A stretch of 64,000 nt of DNA from an uncultured Kushneria sp. (GCF_947497025.1 NZ_CANMFC010000003.1:434001-498000), one strand, 5' to 3'; shown: positions 25,239-36,208, counted from the first letter of the stretch. Numbers and translations: made by a program. Notes: generated by a model not told the origin, from the sequence alone.

Positions 25239-26837
25239 TCAACTCGATCGATAAAACGCTGCCTCTATAAGCTCGCGAGTATAGGCATGGCGTGGTCGCT
25301 CGATCACCTCATGTGTTGGGCCATGCTCGAGCATCTCACCATCCTTGAGCACCATCAGGCGATGGGCCATGGCACGAACCACTGACAGATCATGACTAAT
25401 AAACAGATAGCTGAGCTTTCGTTCGTGCTGAAGTATGCGCAGCAGCTCGATCAGTTGGCGCTGAATCGTGCGATCAAGCGATGAGGTTGGTTCATCAAGT
25501 ACCAGAATCCGGGGGTGTAAAATCAAGGCGCGAGCCAGCGCAATACGAGCGCGCTGGCCACCTGAAAACTCATGCGGATAGCGTGCCAGCGCCTCCGCGC
25601 CCAGACCGACCGATACCAGCGTCTCAATCACCCGCTCACACACTATATGGCGGTCCAGCTCGGGAAAGTGAAAGCGCAAACCTTCGCTGACAATTTCCTC
25701 AATGGTCATTCGAGGTGACAGCGCGCCAAAGGGATCCTGAAACACGATCTGCATATGCCGGCGCTCAAGGCGCAGCTCGCGGCCGCCCAGCGTATCAATG
25801 CGGCTATTGCCCAGCCATATTTCGCCACTGGAGCTCACCAGACGCAGCATCGCCAGCGCCAGCGTACTTTTGCCGGAGCCGGACTCCCCGACAATGCCAA
25901 GTGTTTCTCCCTGACGCAAAACCAGGGAGACAGGTTTCAGGGCCATAAAGGGAGCAGGCCGCGGCTGCAAGAGCCGACGGGGTCGTTGAAAGGCGACCGA
26001 CAGGTTCTTCGCCGACAACACCTCGGGTGATTGCGTCGGCACGGGCGCCGGTTGACCTTCCGGCTCGGCCTCGATCAGGGCCTGAGTATAAATACTGGTG
26101 GGGCGCGACAGTACTTCTCGAGTGATACCGGTTTCCTGCACACGGCCATGGTGCAGTACACATACCCGATCAGCCCAGTGACGCACCAGATTGAGATCAT
26201 GCGTAATCAAAAGCATCGCCATGCCCATCGAATCAGCCAGCTCACGCAACAGCGAGAGGATCTCGCGTGCCACGGTGACATCGAGCGCGGTGGTGGGCTC
26301 ATCGGCGACCAGAAGCTCGGGACGATTGGCAATCGCCATGGCAATGACCACGCGCTGGCGCTGCCCTCCGGAAAGCTCATGGGGCCAGGCATTGATCAAC
26401 TGCTCGGGCCGCGGCAGGCGAACCTGCTGCATCAGATCAAGGATTCGCGCACGCAGGGCGTTACCGCGCAGCGGCTGGTGCAGGGTAATGGCCTCGCCGA
26501 TCTGCCGACCGATGCGATGCAGCGGGTTGAGCGCACTCATCGGTTCCTGAAACACTACACCAACCCGGCTGCCATGCAGATTTTCCCAATCACGGTGGGA
26601 CAGCGTTTCAAGCCGGGTCTCTCCCAGAGAGCGCCTGCCCTCGACACGGATGCCTGCCGGCACGAGATCCAGCGCTGCCATCGCCGTCAGGGTCTTGCCG
26701 GAACCGGATTCTCCTACCAGGGCCAGCGTTTCTCCAGCCGCAACGTTCAGGCTGATCCCGTGCACGATGGGGGTTTCATCAGCGAACACACGCAGTTTTT
26801 CCAGCGACAAAACGGTTTTTTCGCAGGCGTTCTTCAT
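25239..26837 (-). CDS. yejF: Peptide ABC transporter ATP-binding protein (YejF), double ATPase
   Basis: 532 aa with two complete ABC ATPase domains. First domain: Walker A GESGSGKTLT (38-47) and signature LSGGQRQRV. Second domain: Walker A GESGSGKST and signature FSGGQRARI followed by LDEPTSSLD. A fused double ATPase is typical of YejF, which powers the YejABE importer of peptides (the microcin C entry route in E. coli). Its ATG overlaps the yejE stop by 4 bp. No clear terminator follows. Confidence 0.95.
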   Translation of the reverse strand: MKNACEKTVLSLEKLRVFADETPIVHGISLNVAAGETLALVGESGSGKTLTAMAALDLVPAGIRVEGRRSLGETRLETLSHRDWENLHGSRVGVVFQEPMSALNPLHRIGRQIGEAITLHQPLRGNALRARILDLMQQVRLPRPEQLINAWPHELSGGQRQRVVIAMAIANRPELLVADEPTTALDVTVAREILSLLRELADSMGMAMLLITHDLNLVRHWADRVCVLHHGRVQETGITREVLSRPTSIYTQALIEAEPEGQPAPVPTQSPEVLSAKNLSVAFQRPRRLLQPRPAPFMALKPVSLVLRQGETLGIVGESGSGKSTLALAMLRLVSSSGEIWLGNSRIDTLGGRELRLERRHMQIVFQDPFGALSPRMTIEEIVSEGLRFHFPELDRHIVCERVIETLVSVGLGAEALARYPHEFSGGQRARIALARALILHPRILVLDEPTSSLDRTIQRQLIELLRILQHERKLSYLFISHDLSVVRAMAHRLMVLKDGEMLEHGPTHEVIERPRHAYTRELIEAAFYRSS

Positions 26838-27913
26838 GATGCCGCGCGCCCTTCCATGGAAAATGCGGCGTGGCGCGGATCAAAGGCATCACGCAGGCCC
26901 TCGCCAATAAAGACCAGCAGCGAGAGTAAAACAGCCAGCGTCATGAAAGCCGTGAGACCCAGCCAGGGCGCTTGGAGATTGTTCTTGCCCTGCGCCACCA
27001 GCTCCCCCAGCGACGGCGAGCCCGGCGGCAGGCCGAATCCCAGAAAATCCAGCGCCGTCAGCGTGGTGATGGCCCCCGTAAAGATAAAGGGCAGAAAGGT
27101 CAGGGTAGAGACCATGGCGTTGGGGAGCACGTGACGCCACATGATCAGTCGAGCCGGTAACCCCATGGCGCGGGCCGCGCGCACGTAATCAAGATTGCGC
27201 GCGCGCAGGAACTCGGCGCGTACGATATCGACCAGCCCCAGCCACGAAAAGGCAATCATGATCAGCGCCAGCCACCAGACGCTGGGCACGACCAGACTGG
27301 AAAGAATGATCAGGATAAAAAGCATTGGCAGGCCGGCCCATAGCTCGATGATGCGCTGACCGACCAGATCCACCCGGCCGCCGAAATAGCCCTGCACTGC
27401 ACCCACAATAACGCCAATAATCACTGATCCCAGTGTCACCAGTCCGGCAAACAGCACAGACAATCGGAAGCCGTAAATCACGCGCGCCAGCACATCGCGC
27501 CCCTGATCGTCGGTACCCAGCCAGTGGGTCAGACTCGGTGGCGCCGGCGCGGGGCTATTGAGCGTCATGTCGATACTTTGCCAGGAAAATGGAAGGGGGG
27601 GCTGGATCAGCCACCCCTGGTCGCGAATCAGTGCCAACACGGCCGGGTCACTATAGAGCGCCGTGGTAGGCAAAAAGCCGCCAAAGGCGGTTTCCGGGTA
27701 ATCGATCAGCATGGGCCAGTACCACTGGCCGTCAAAACGCACCACCAGCGGTGTGTCATTGGCGATCAACTCAGCAGGCAGGGTGATCACCAGCAATGCC
27801 AAAAACAGGTAACTGGCGACCATGGCGCGCCGGTTGCCGCAGAAGGCAGCCAGCCGACGGCGCATGATGGGAGAAAGCCGAAATCCGGCAGGCAAGGGGA
27901 CATTGATGAACAA
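26834..27913 (-). CDS. yejE: Peptide ABC transporter permease (YejE)
   Basis: 359 aa inner-membrane permease. Matches YejE in the N-terminal ELIANDTPLVVRFDGQWYWP and has the DPP/OPP-type LGTDDQGRDVLARVIYG and the EAA-loop-like ARAMGLPARLIMWRHVLPN. The frame begins with TTG at 27913, with GGGAG about 10 bases upstream and a 3-bp gap after yejB; an internal ATG would lose the conserved N-terminus only slightly, so the start is moderately certain. Confidence 0.93.
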   Translation of the reverse strand: MFINVPLPAGFRLSPIMRRRLAAFCGNRRAMVASYLFLALLVITLPAELIANDTPLVVRFDGQWYWPMLIDYPETAFGGFLPTTALYSDPAVLALIRDQGWLIQPPLPFSWQSIDMTLNSPAPAPPSLTHWLGTDDQGRDVLARVIYGFRLSVLFAGLVTLGSVIIGVIVGAVQGYFGGRVDLVGQRIIELWAGLPMLFILIILSSLVVPSVWWLALIMIAFSWLGLVDIVRAEFLRARNLDYVRAARAMGLPARLIMWRHVLPNAMVSTLTFLPFIFTGAITTLTALDFLGFGLPPGSPSLGELVAQGKNNLQAPWLGLTAFMTLAVLLSLLVFIGEGLRDAFDPRHAAFSMEGRAAS

Positions 27914-27916
27914 GCG

Positions 27917-28987
27917 CTAGCTCTCCCGTCGTTCAAAATCGATACGCGGATCGATGGCCACATAGATCAGATCAGAAACCAGCTTTAGCACCAGGCCGAT
28001 GAGCGTAAAGAGAAAGAGCGTGCCAAAGATGACCGGATAGTCGCGCTGCAACACGGCCTCGTATCCAAGCATGCCAAGACCGTCAAGCGAGAAAAGTACC
28101 TCGATCAAAAGCGCCCCGGTAAAGAAGATTCCCACCAGTGCCGAAGGCAGACCGGCGATCACGATCAGCATGGCGTTTCGAAATACATGGCCATAAAGCT
28201 GACGTCTCTCGGAGGCGCCCTTGGCACGCGCGGTCATGACGTATTGCTTGTGAATCTCTTCAAGAAAACTGTTGCGGGTCAGAAAGGTCAGGGTGGCGAA
28301 ACTTCCGATGGTCAGGGCGGCTACCGGCAGAGCGATATGCCAGAAATAATCGATGATTTTCCCCCACCAGGAGAGCTGGTCAAAATCGGGCGAGGTCAGT
28401 CCGCGCAGTGGAAACCAGTTGAGATAGCTTCCACCGGCAAAGACCACGATCAACAGCAGCGCGAACAGAAAGCCCGGAATGGCGTAGCCCACAATGACCA
28501 GTGCCGAGCTCCACAGATCGAACCGGCTTCCCTGACGTACTGCCTTGAAAATTCCCAGCGGCACGGAAACAAGATAGACCAGCAGCGTACTCCAGAGTCC
28601 CAGCGAGACGGATACCGGTAGTCGATCAATGATCAGCGTCGTGACTGACTGGCCCCGAAAAAAACTCTCGCCGAAGTCCAGTCGAACATAGTTGCCCACC
28701 ATCGTGACAAAACGTTGCCAAAGTGGCTTGTCGAACCCGAACTGGGTATTGAGCTCCTCGATGAAGACAGGATCGATACCGCGTGTACCGCGGTTAGCGT
28801 CACCGCTGGCCACAACCCCATCACTGCCGCCGCCCAGTGTCGCACTCGAGCTCATTCCTTCGATACGCGACAGCATCTGCTCGACCGGGCCGCCGGGGGC
28901 GGCCTGCACGATCATGAAATTGAGCAGCAGTACGGCCAGCAGTGTCGGCACCATCAGCAACACACGCATCACGATATAGCGTGCCAT
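27917..28987 (-). CDS. yejB: Peptide ABC transporter permease (YejB)
   Basis: 356 aa inner-membrane permease with the N-terminal [19 protein letters not shown] helix typical of the DppB/YejB type, the [11 protein letters not shown] segment and a C-terminal EAA-like loop containing [17 protein letters not shown]. About six membrane helices are visible. An insert around residues 40-65 rich in Gly, Ser and Asp precedes the conserved part. It is 5 bp after yejA in the same operon. Confidence 0.94.
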   Translation of the reverse strand: MARYIVMRVLLMVPTLLAVLLLNFMIVQAAPGGPVEQMLSRIEGMSSSATLGGGSDGVVASGDANRGTRGIDPVFIEELNTQFGFDKPLWQRFVTMVGNYVRLDFGESFFRGQSVTTLIIDRLPVSVSLGLWSTLLVYLVSVPLGIFKAVRQGSRFDLWSSALVIVGYAIPGFLFALLLIVVFAGGSYLNWFPLRGLTSPDFDQLSWWGKIIDYFWHIALPVAALTIGSFATLTFLTRNSFLEEIHKQYVMTARAKGASERRQLYGHVFRNAMLIVIAGLPSALVGIFFTGALLIEVLFSLDGLGMLGYEAVLQRDYPVIFGTLFLFTLIGLVLKLVSDLIYVAIDPRIDFERRES

Positions 28988-28992
28988 GAGCG

Positions 28993-30840
28993 CTACTCCT
29001 GACGGGCGTCAATCAGGGCGTCGTTCTGAGTGTCGACCCACCAGCTGTCGAAATCCAGACCGTACTCGGGGCTTTGATCGGGCATGGCAAATTTTTTCCA
29101 GTAGGCCAGTCGCGTGACCGGCGAGTGATACTGAGGGATTACATAAAAGCCCCAGCGCAGGACACGATCCAGGGCCGAGGCCGCTGTGTCCAGCGCCTCA
29201 CGTGAATCCGCCCGGATAATGTGGTCAACAAGATCATCAACTACCGGGCTTTCAATCCCCATGAGATTGCGGCTCTGCGGTTGATTGGCGTATTCGCTGC
29301 CCCAGTATTCGCGCTGCTCGTTGCCGGGATTGTTGCTCTGGGCAATGACGGTGGTGGTCATGTCGAAATCAAACTGACGCAGCCGAACCAGATACTGGCT
29401 CGGGTCGACGGTGCGAAGATTCACCTCAACCCCCAGACGGGCCAGATTGCGCACCATCGGTAGCGCCATGCGCTCAAGGCTTGAGTCACGCAAAAGCAGT
29501 TCAAAGCGCAGTGGCTGACCGGTTGATCGATCGACCATGCGATTATTACGTACCTCGTAGCCAGCCTCATACAGGAGTCCCAGCGCCTCTTTCAATCGAG
29601 GCCGCAACGTCTCTGGCGCCTCAATGGGCAAAGGGGCATTGAAGATCTCTTCAGGCAGTTGATCGCGCCAGGGCGCGAGAAGGGCGCGTTCGGCGGTACT
29701 CGGCAATCCCCTGGCTTCCATGGAAGATTGATCAAAGAAGCCACGGGTGCGGGCATAGAGACCGTAAAAAAGATTACGGTTGAGCCAGTCAAAATCGAAT
29801 GCCAGTCCCAGTGCCTGTCGAACGCGCCGATCCTTGAAAATGTCGCGTCGCAGATTCATCACAAACCCCTGCATTGGCGCGGGGTTGTGATCCTCGATTT
29901 CAACGCGCTTGATCAGCTCCTGACGAGCGGCGGGAAAGTCATAGCCGGTAATCCAGTTGCGCGCGATGTTCTCAACGCGTAGATCAACCCGACCGGCCCG
30001 AAAGGCGGTAAAGGCAACGCTCGGGTCGCGGTAGTAGTCAAAAATCAGACGATCGATATTGTAACGGCCCCGATTGACCGGTAAATCCTTGCCCCAGTAG
30101 TTACGATCACGCTGATAGACAATACGCTGACCGGGCTGAATGGATGCAATTCGGTAAGGGCCGGAGCCCATCAGAGGGTCAAGCGTGGGTCGTGTAATAT
30201 CACGATCCTGAATGTCTTTTGCCGAAAGCACGGGTAACTGCCCCACAATCAATGGCAGTTCGCGCGAGTTGTGTTCGTTGAACTCAAAGCGCACGGTAAA
30301 CGGAGACAGTATCTTTACATCGGTGACGTCGGCGTAGTAGGCCCGATACATGGGCGAGCCCTTCGTCTTCAGGGTTTCGAAGGTGGTGACGACATCTTCA
30401 GCCGTCACCGGGCTGCCGTCGTGAAAATGCGCCCGGCAGTCCAGATCAATCTCCATCCAGCGCCGGTCCGGATCCAGCCGAATACCCGCCGCCAGCAATC
30501 CGTACAGGGTAAAGGGCTCATCCGGGTTTTCTACCATCAGTGTATCGAAGGGCAGTCCACCCATGGCCGTGAGTCCGCTGGCCGGGTCGCCGCGCACGAT
30601 AAAGGGGTTGAGTGAATCGAAGCTGCCCTGAGCGGCACGCACCATATCGCCGCCTTTGGGCGCGTCAACATTGACCCAAGGGAAATGATCGAAGTCCTCG
30701 GCCAGGGCCGGCGTATCGTACAGCGAGATGCCATGCACGGTCGGTACGTTACTGACCGGAGCTGCCTGCCCCGCTTGAGCCGACAGCCCCATCATGAGCG
30801 CTGCGCAGAGCACGCCATGCCACAGGGTCATGTGTGCCAT
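28993..30840 (-). CDS. yejA: Peptide ABC transporter substrate-binding protein (YejA)
   Basis: 615 aa periplasmic binding protein. The signal peptide (about 26 residues, hydrophobic core [14 protein letters not shown]) ends in an Ala-x-Ala-like cleavage region. SBP_bac_5 family features follow: [25 protein letters not shown], and [10 protein letters not shown]. The length fits YejA rather than shorter OppA-like proteins. It heads the yejABEF operon, 15 bp downstream of gloB on the same strand. Confidence 0.93.
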   Translation of the reverse strand: MAHMTLWHGVLCAALMMGLSAQAGQAAPVSNVPTVHGISLYDTPALAEDFDHFPWVNVDAPKGGDMVRAAQGSFDSLNPFIVRGDPASGLTAMGGLPFDTLMVENPDEPFTLYGLLAAGIRLDPDRRWMEIDLDCRAHFHDGSPVTAEDVVTTFETLKTKGSPMYRAYYADVTDVKILSPFTVRFEFNEHNSRELPLIVGQLPVLSAKDIQDRDITRPTLDPLMGSGPYRIASIQPGQRIVYQRDRNYWGKDLPVNRGRYNIDRLIFDYYRDPSVAFTAFRAGRVDLRVENIARNWITGYDFPAARQELIKRVEIEDHNPAPMQGFVMNLRRDIFKDRRVRQALGLAFDFDWLNRNLFYGLYARTRGFFDQSSMEARGLPSTAERALLAPWRDQLPEEIFNAPLPIEAPETLRPRLKEALGLLYEAGYEVRNNRMVDRSTGQPLRFELLLRDSSLERMALPMVRNLARLGVEVNLRTVDPSQYLVRLRQFDFDMTTTVIAQSNNPGNEQREYWGSEYANQPQSRNLMGIESPVVDDLVDHIIRADSREALDTAASALDRVLRWGFYVIPQYHSPVTRLAYWKKFAMPDQSPEYGLDFDSWWVDTQNDALIDARQE

Positions 30841-30855
30841 GTCACGGATTCGCCT

Positions 30856-31623
30856 TCAAAAACGATCCTTCCAGGCCCGCAGGGTGGCAAAGGTGGCCAG
30901 TTCGTCATGGGTATCTCCCTGCTTGGCTGCACCGTGCTGTACACTTTCAAGGTGGGTGCGCATAAAGGGGTTGATGAGACGCTCACGCCCGATAGTGCTG
31001 GGCAGGGTAGGGCGATCCAGTTCGCGGGCCTTTTGACACTCTTCAAGCAGTGCATCGCGGGCGCTGTTGTCCGGCTCGGCAGCCTGAGCAAATTCCAGGT
31101 TGGACAGCGTATATTCATGTGCACCAAAGACCAGCGTGTCATCATCAAGCTCGGCAAAGCGTGTCAGGGCCTGATACATCTGCTCGGGCGTGCCTTCGAA
31201 AAGACGACCGCAGCCACCGCAGAACAGGGTATCGGCGCAAAAGAGCAGAGACGGCGTACCGCTGGAGAGAAACGAGACGTGATCCAGAGTATGGCCGGGA
31301 GTGGCCATGACCTCGAAGTGACGTCCCATCAGTCGAAAACGATCACCTTCTCCGACGGTTTCATCGATACCGGCAATGGCCGGATTGTCGGGGCCGATGA
31401 CACGGGAGCCATAGCGCGTTTTCAGCTCATCGAGACCGCCGATATGGTCATGATGATGATGGGTGATCAGAATGGCTTCAAGGCGTGCGCCCGTGCGCTC
31501 CAGATAGTCGATGACCGGCTGTGCTTCGCCCGGATCGACCACGACGACGCTGCCCGTGTTGTCCTGTTCCATCACCCAGATGTAATTATCCTGGAACGCC
31601 GGCAGTGGTTTGACGGTCAACAT
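30856..31623 (-). CDS. gloB: Hydroxyacylglutathione hydrolase (glyoxalase II)
   Basis: 255 aa metallo-beta-lactamase-fold enzyme that hydrolyses S-lactoylglutathione to lactate and glutathione, completing methylglyoxal detoxification. The dinuclear metal motif THHHHDH lies at residues 54-60, followed by the conserved TPGHTLDHVSF and FCADTLFCGGCGRLFEG. GAGG precedes the ATG by 6 bases. It is divergent from the methyltransferase gene, the same order as in E. coli (gloB, yafS, rnhA, dnaQ). Confidence 0.96.
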   Translation of the reverse strand: MLTVKPLPAFQDNYIWVMEQDNTGSVVVVDPGEAQPVIDYLERTGARLEAILITHHHHDHIGGLDELKTRYGSRVIGPDNPAIAGIDETVGEGDRFRLMGRHFEVMATPGHTLDHVSFLSSGTPSLLFCADTLFCGGCGRLFEGTPEQMYQALTRFAELDDDTLVFGAHEYTLSNLEFAQAAEPDNSARDALLEECQKARELDRPTLPSTIGRERLINPFMRTHLESVQHGAAKQGDTHDELATFATLRAWKDRF

Positions 31624-31753
31624 GATAATCCTCGATAAAGTGGGTTGAAAAAAGAGTATAAGGTGCCCGATATAGCGAGTGTTTCGGGTAACCGCCAGCC
31701 TCGATAACCGGGGTGGTCATCAAATGCGATAACCATGCGATCAGGGGCCTTGC

Positions 31754-32620
31754 ATGTCAAATCACCACGCAGACCAGGCAACGTTCAGCGAACAGTTCCT
31801 TGCCGGACAGCGTTACTGGCAGACCTCTCATGGCAGGCGACAGTGGCAGGCCGAAAAGCAGTGCCTGCATCAACTGCTGGCAAGATCCGGCGTGCAGCAT
31901 GCTCTCGAACTTGGTGTTGCACCGCCATTGCTGGCCCACGACAGTATTCGCCATCGTATCGGCTGGGCACCGCAGCGCGAGCTGGCCGAACATTCCTCGA
32001 CGCTTATCTGCCGTCCGGAAGCCCTGCCGCTGGCCGATGAGTCATTGGAGCTGGTTCTCGTCCATCACCTGCTGGAAGTGGCCCCTCAGCCCACGCATAT
32101 GCTGCGTGAAGCCGCGCGTGTCACCAGCGACAGCGGCCGCCTGATCCTGATCGGCTGGCATCCTCTGGGCATCGCAGGGCCTGCACGACTCAAGCGATGT
32201 CACGAACGCTTTTATCAGCGTAGCCGCTGGCTAACCCCGGGACGGCTGCGCGACTGGCTGAGGTTTATCGATTTCAATATTGAACGTATCGATTACTGCG
32301 GCTTTGTGCCCTTTGAAAATACGCCGGACTGGCTGCTGATGGAACGCTGGGGACGGCGTCATAATCTTCCCCTGGGCCGGGCATGGATCATCAGTGCCAA
32401 ACGCCAGATGTGTCGCATGATCCCGCTTAAACAGCGCTTTGACCCCGCTGCCATGCTCGGCAGCAAGGTGTCTGCGCTGGCCTGCACGAGCCATGAGTCC
32501 GCCGAGCCGCTCCATACCGCCTTGCCGGCCGTAACGTCTGAAAAGCCACTCCCCGATCCCGCCGGTCATGTTCACCGCGAAAAACGCAGCTCGGCAGCGC
32601 CTCCGGGTGTCATGGCATAA
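31754..32620 (+). CDS. SAM-dependent methyltransferase, YafS-like
   Basis: 288 aa. Class I methyltransferase pattern with [19 protein letters not shown] followed by [20 protein letters not shown]. The usual glycine-rich motif I is replaced by [10 protein letters not shown], as in the YafS branch, so SAM binding may be atypical. Family knowledge gives no defined substrate. The C-terminal 70 residues are less conserved and basic. AGGGG precedes the ATG. It lies between gloB and rnhA, the conserved gammaproteobacterial order. Confidence 0.82.
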   Translation: MSNHHADQATFSEQFLAGQRYWQTSHGRRQWQAEKQCLHQLLARSGVQHALELGVAPPLLAHDSIRHRIGWAPQRELAEHSSTLICRPEALPLADESLELVLVHHLLEVAPQPTHMLREAARVTSDSGRLILIGWHPLGIAGPARLKRCHERFYQRSRWLTPGRLRDWLRFIDFNIERIDYCGFVPFENTPDWLLMERWGRRHNLPLGRAWIISAKRQMCRMIPLKQRFDPAAMLGSKVSALACTSHESAEPLHTALPAVTSEKPLPDPAGHVHREKRSSAAPPGVMA

Positions 32621-32681
32621 TGGTGTTCTGATACCGGATACCACGAGGCGCGCAGTGAGTGATGAGGCAGTAAGTGATGAC

Positions 32682-33137
32682 ATGCGTCCCCATGTCATTA
32701 TCCATACTGATGGTGGGTGTCGGGGCAATCCCGGCCCGGGCGGATGGGGTGCGGTCCTTCGCAGTGGCCCCCACGAAAAGTGTCTGAAGGGCAGCGAAGC
32801 GCATACGACCAACAACCGTATGGAGCTGATGGCTGCCATATCTGCTTTGCGGGCGCTGACCCGCCCCTGCCGCATCGAACTCTGGACCGATTCGCAATAC
32901 GTCCGTCAGGGCATTACCCAATGGATTCATAACTGGGTCAAAAAGGACTGGAAAACGGCCTCAAAAGCGCCGGTCAAGAATGCCGAGCTCTGGAAGATGC
33001 TGCTGGAAGAGTCTCGCCGACACGATATCGAATGGCACTGGCTCAAGGGCCATGCCGGCCATGAAGGCAATGAATTGGCTGATCAACTGGCCAATGACGC
33101 CATGGATGAACTCAGGACCAGTGAGAAAACGTCATGA
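32682..33137 (+). CDS. rnhA: Ribonuclease HI
   Basis: 151 aa, cleaves RNA in RNA-DNA hybrids. With this start the catalytic residues fall at exactly the E. coli numbers: Asp10 (HTDGG), Glu48 (NRMEL), Asp70 (TDSQY), His124 and Asp134 (ELADQ). That supports ATG 32682, although an in-frame GTG at 32655 has a better ribosome site (GAGG at spacing 6) and would add 9 residues. The end overlaps dnaQ by 4 bp. Confidence 0.95.
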   Translation: MRPHVIIHTDGGCRGNPGPGGWGAVLRSGPHEKCLKGSEAHTTNNRMELMAAISALRALTRPCRIELWTDSQYVRQGITQWIHNWVKKDWKTASKAPVKNAELWKMLLEESRRHDIEWHWLKGHAGHEGNELADQLANDAMDELRTSEKTS

Positions 33138-33865
33138 GACAGATTATTCTCGATACGGAAACCACAGGTATCGAAGTCAGGGACGGGCATCGCCTGATCG
33201 AAATCGGCGGGGTCGAGGTCATCAATCGTCGCCTGACCGGTCGCCACTATCATCAGTACATCAACCCCGAGCGTGCCATCGACCCGGAAGCCATTGAAGT
33301 CCATGGCATTACCGATGCGCGTGTGGCCAACGAGCCGGTATTTGCCGATATTGCCCACGAGTTCTGGGATTTCGTCAAGGGTGCAGAGCTGGTCATTCAT
33401 AACGCCCCCTTTGACGTAGGCTTTATCGATCATGAGTTTGCCATGGTCAATCGGGCACGCGGCAATGATGCGCTGGGGCCACTGTCATCACAATGCAGCA
33501 TCCTTGATACGCTGAAGATGGCGCGGGATCGCCATCCGGGGCAGCGCAACAATCTTGATGCCCTGTGCAAGCGCTACGATATCGACAACGGCCATCGTGA
33601 GCTGCACGGCGCCCTGCTGGATGCCGAAATTCTGGCCGATGTCTATCTGGCCATGACCGGGGGACAGACCGCACTGACGCTGGGTGCAGAGCGTGACACC
33701 GACAGCAACACCGGCAACACCGGTTTTGCCATTCGCCGACTGACGTCAGAGCGCGCGCCGTTGCGGGTGATTACCGCCAGTGATGAGGAAGTGCAGGCTC
33801 ACCAGCAGAAGCTGGCCAAACTGCGTGAAAAGGGTGTCTGTCTCTGGGACAAACTGGAGGGATGA
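33134..33865 (+). CDS. dnaQ: DNA polymerase III epsilon subunit (3'-5' proofreading exonuclease)
   Basis: 243 aa. DEDDh exonuclease motifs: LDTETTG at 6-12, [14 protein letters not shown] (motif II) and the [14 protein letters not shown] motif III with its catalytic His/Asp. After the nuclease domain comes QTALTL, at the place of the beta-clamp contact in E. coli, and a C-terminal tail for alpha-subunit binding. The ATG overlaps the rnhA stop (ATGA). nudC starts one base after its stop. Confidence 0.96.
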   Translation: MRQIILDTETTGIEVRDGHRLIEIGGVEVINRRLTGRHYHQYINPERAIDPEAIEVHGITDARVANEPVFADIAHEFWDFVKGAELVIHNAPFDVGFIDHEFAMVNRARGNDALGPLSSQCSILDTLKMARDRHPGQRNNLDALCKRYDIDNGHRELHGALLDAEILADVYLAMTGGQTALTLGAERDTDSNTGNTGFAIRRLTSERAPLRVITASDEEVQAHQQKLAKLREKGVCLWDKLEG

Positions 33866-33866
33866 G

Positions 33867-34643
33867 ATGCTGACACGCGATATTCGAACGCTGGCCAACT
33901 GCCATGAAGGTTATCTGATTCGTATCGGGGAGCATGGTATTGCCGACAACGGTCAGGGCGGTATCCTGCAGCCACGCGCTCGCTGGCCCGACGGTGCGAT
34001 TGCGATCGGCTACTGGAACGAGGTGCCGGTCGCGGTGCTGCCGGAGCAGGGCGATGAGCAGTGGCTGCCGGCGCGGCACTGGCTGGGCACCCTGCCCGAA
34101 AAGTTCTTTGGGCTGGTATCCACAGCGCTTCAGATCGTGCGCTGGTCGCAGGATCATCGCTTTTGCGGACGCTGCGGTACACGCATGCGTCGTCGATCCG
34201 GCGAGTTCATGATGGCGTGCCCCGCCTGTAGTTTTCGAAGCTATCCCAGAATATCGCCGTGCATCATCACGCTGGTGACCTGGCGTGATCAGCTACTGCT
34301 GGCGCGCAGTCCTCGCTTCCCGACGGGGCGCTTTAGCACCCTGGCCGGATTTATCGAGCCGGGAGAATCGGCAGAAGAAGCCGTGCGTCGCGAAGTTTTC
34401 GAAGAGGTCGGCGTCAGAGTGGGGCGGGTCAGCTACTTCAAAAGCCAGTCATGGCCCATGCCACACTCTTTCATGATGGGATTTTACGCCGAAGCGGCCA
34501 GCCGTGACATTCACATCGATGGGGTCGAGATCGAGGCAGCTGACTGGTTTACCGCTGATCAATTGCCAGGCCTGCCACCGTCCTATTCCATCTCAAGTGC
34601 GCTGATCGAAAACTTTTTACGCGGCAGCGCCACCCGAGAGTAA
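33867..34643 (+). CDS. nudC: NAD(+) diphosphatase / NADH pyrophosphatase (NudC)
   Basis: 258 aa. Zinc ribbon with Cys100, Cys103, Cys118 and Cys121, Nudix box GFIEPGESAEEAVRREVFEE starting at 161, and the NudC-specific SQSWPMPHS at 193-201. Hydrolyses NADH/NAD+ and, in E. coli, removes NAD caps from RNA. GGAGGG overlaps the dnaQ stop and sits 5-10 bases before ATG 33867; an in-frame ATG at 33780 inside dnaQ is not favoured. Confidence 0.95.
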   Translation: MLTRDIRTLANCHEGYLIRIGEHGIADNGQGGILQPRARWPDGAIAIGYWNEVPVAVLPEQGDEQWLPARHWLGTLPEKFFGLVSTALQIVRWSQDHRFCGRCGTRMRRRSGEFMMACPACSFRSYPRISPCIITLVTWRDQLLLARSPRFPTGRFSTLAGFIEPGESAEEAVRREVFEEVGVRVGRVSYFKSQSWPMPHSFMMGFYAEAASRDIHIDGVEIEAADWFTADQLPGLPPSYSISSALIENFLRGSATRE

Positions 34644-34648
34644 TGACC

Positions 34649-34682
34649 CAGGATAAGTGGCGATGCCAAATGCCTGTTTTTT
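34649..34682 (+). terminator. Weak intrinsic terminator after nudC
   Basis: CAGG (34649-34652) pairs with CCTG (34673-34676) around an inner GGC-GAT-GCC hairpin, followed by six T. The stem is short, so confidence is limited. Confidence 0.45.
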
Positions 34683-34688
34683 GGATGG

Positions 34689-35015
34689 CTAGGTATCGTT
34701 GCGGCGTCGAAAAAGACGCGTCAGGCGAGAGGCCAACATGATGTCGCCCCGCGCGCGAACCTTTCCGGACATGACCGCCTGCATGCCACTGAGCTCCTTG
34801 TTGATCAGTCGCTCAAAGGTACGCGTATCCGTCATCAGCGTGACGGAAGGGGCATCATGATTGCCTTCCTGAACATTTAGCGTTCCATCATCGATCACGA
34901 CAAAATAGCGGGGCCCTTCATCCAGCTCGAGCTGCAGGGTTTCGTGAACACCCGCTGCGGCTTGTGCATCAAAGCGTTCGTGGAGTTTTGCAATCAGAGG
35001 CGCGGTATCGACCAT
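34689..35015 (-). CDS. SCP2 sterol-binding-fold protein
   Basis: 108 aa. The pattern of ETLQLELDEGPRYFVVIDDG, then LMTDTRTFERLINKELSGMQAVMSGKVRARGD, fits the SCP-2 (sterol carrier protein) lipid-binding domain. Function in bacteria is generally unknown; lipid or hydrophobic ligand binding is assumed. I chose ATG 35015, where the family domain begins; the frame stays open upstream to 35099. It is convergent with nudC and divergent from sohB. Confidence 0.8.
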   Translation of the reverse strand: MVDTAPLIAKLHERFDAQAAAGVHETLQLELDEGPRYFVVIDDGTLNVQEGNHDAPSVTLMTDTRTFERLINKELSGMQAVMSGKVRARGDIMLASRLTRLFRRRNDT

Positions 35016-35148
35016 CTTTATATCCGGTTGATGATTAAAAAAACATGATAGCCATTTCATGGCTCGCGATGTCTGGTCTTCAGCACATTCAGACGTCATG
35101 TGCGATGATGGCGCGCATTCTATCCGTTATACCCGGGAGGTTGAAAAC

Positions 35149-36198
35149 GTGGGCGAATGGTTATCCAGCTACGCGCTGTTTCTGGCACAGAGTGTCACGG
35201 TGGTCCTGGCCATTGCCGTGGTACTGATGCTCGTGGTTCGAGCACGTGGTCATCGCCAGGAACGTGGCGGCAGGCTTCATGTGCGTAACCGCGGAGAATA
35301 TTTTCGGCGCCATCGCGAAACACTTGAGGATGCCACCCTTAAAGAAGGTGCGCGCGAGCGTAACATCAAGGCTCGATTAAAGGCGCGCAAGGCAGAACAA
35401 AAGACGGCTAAAAAGCAAAAGCAGGCTGATGAAAGGCGCAATACTCTCTGGGTACTGGATTTTGATGGTGATCTTCGGGCATCGCGGGTGCCTGCCTTCA
35501 CGGAAGAGATTACCAGTGTCCTCATGGCCGCCAGGCCCAATGACGAAGTACTCGTACGTCTGCAGTCAGGCGGGGGGCTGGTCCACGCCTATGGTCTGGC
35601 CAGCGCTCAGCTGGATCGTCTGCGTGAGGCGGGCCTTAAACTCACAGTCAGCGTCGACAAGGTGGCTGCCAGCGGCGGCTACATGATGGCCTGTTGCGCC
35701 GATCGTCTGATCGCCGCCCCCTTTGCTGTTATCGGCTCGATTGGTGTGGTGGCCCAGGTTCCCAATCTGCATCGCCTGCTCAAGAAAAACGATGTCGACG
35801 TCGAAATTCTGACCGCCGGGCGCCACAAGAGAACGCTCACAATGCTGGGCGAAAATACCGAAGAAGGGCGTCAGAAGTTTCTGGACGATCTTGAAAAGAC
35901 CCATGATCTGTTCAAGTCCTGGGTGGCAGACCGGCGTCCGACACTGGATATCGAGCAGGTCAGCGAAGGGGATATCTGGTACGGTCAACAGGCCATCGAT
36001 ATTGGGTTGATTGATGAAATCAACACCAGCGAGTCGTGGTTGCAGACGCGCAGCGATCAATGGCAGATTCTGGAAGTCGGTCTCAAGCCGCGGCGCTCGA
36101 TGCTTGAACGTCTTGGCAAGGGAACCGAAGGCGCCATTGAGCGCGGCATCGATCGCGCGATCGATCGCATGGTAAGGCTGCGTTGGGAAAAACAGTAA
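35149..36198 (+). CDS. sohB: Inner-membrane S49 peptidase (SohB)
   Basis: 349 aa, equal in length to E. coli SohB. A membrane anchor (SVTVVLAIAVVLMLVV, about 15-30) is followed by a basic, coiled-coil-like stretch and the SppA/SohB-type Ser protease domain: nucleophile Ser175 in KVAASGGYMM and a likely general-base Lys in GRHKRTLTM. Start GTG 35149 is supported by GGGAGG 8 bases upstream; the frame is open to 35059 but that region is the promoter area shared with the SCP2 gene. Ends before a convergent terminator. Confidence 0.93.
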   Translation: MGEWLSSYALFLAQSVTVVLAIAVVLMLVVRARGHRQERGGRLHVRNRGEYFRRHRETLEDATLKEGARERNIKARLKARKAEQKTAKKQKQADERRNTLWVLDFDGDLRASRVPAFTEEITSVLMAARPNDEVLVRLQSGGGLVHAYGLASAQLDRLREAGLKLTVSVDKVAASGGYMMACCADRLIAAPFAVIGSIGVVAQVPNLHRLLKKNDVDVEILTAGRHKRTLTMLGENTEEGRQKFLDDLEKTHDLFKSWVADRRPTLDIEQVSEGDIWYGQQAIDIGLIDEINTSESWLQTRSDQWQILEVGLKPRRSMLERLGKGTEGAIERGIDRAIDRMVRLRWEKQ

Positions 36199-36208
36199 CG
36201 CTTTTTTG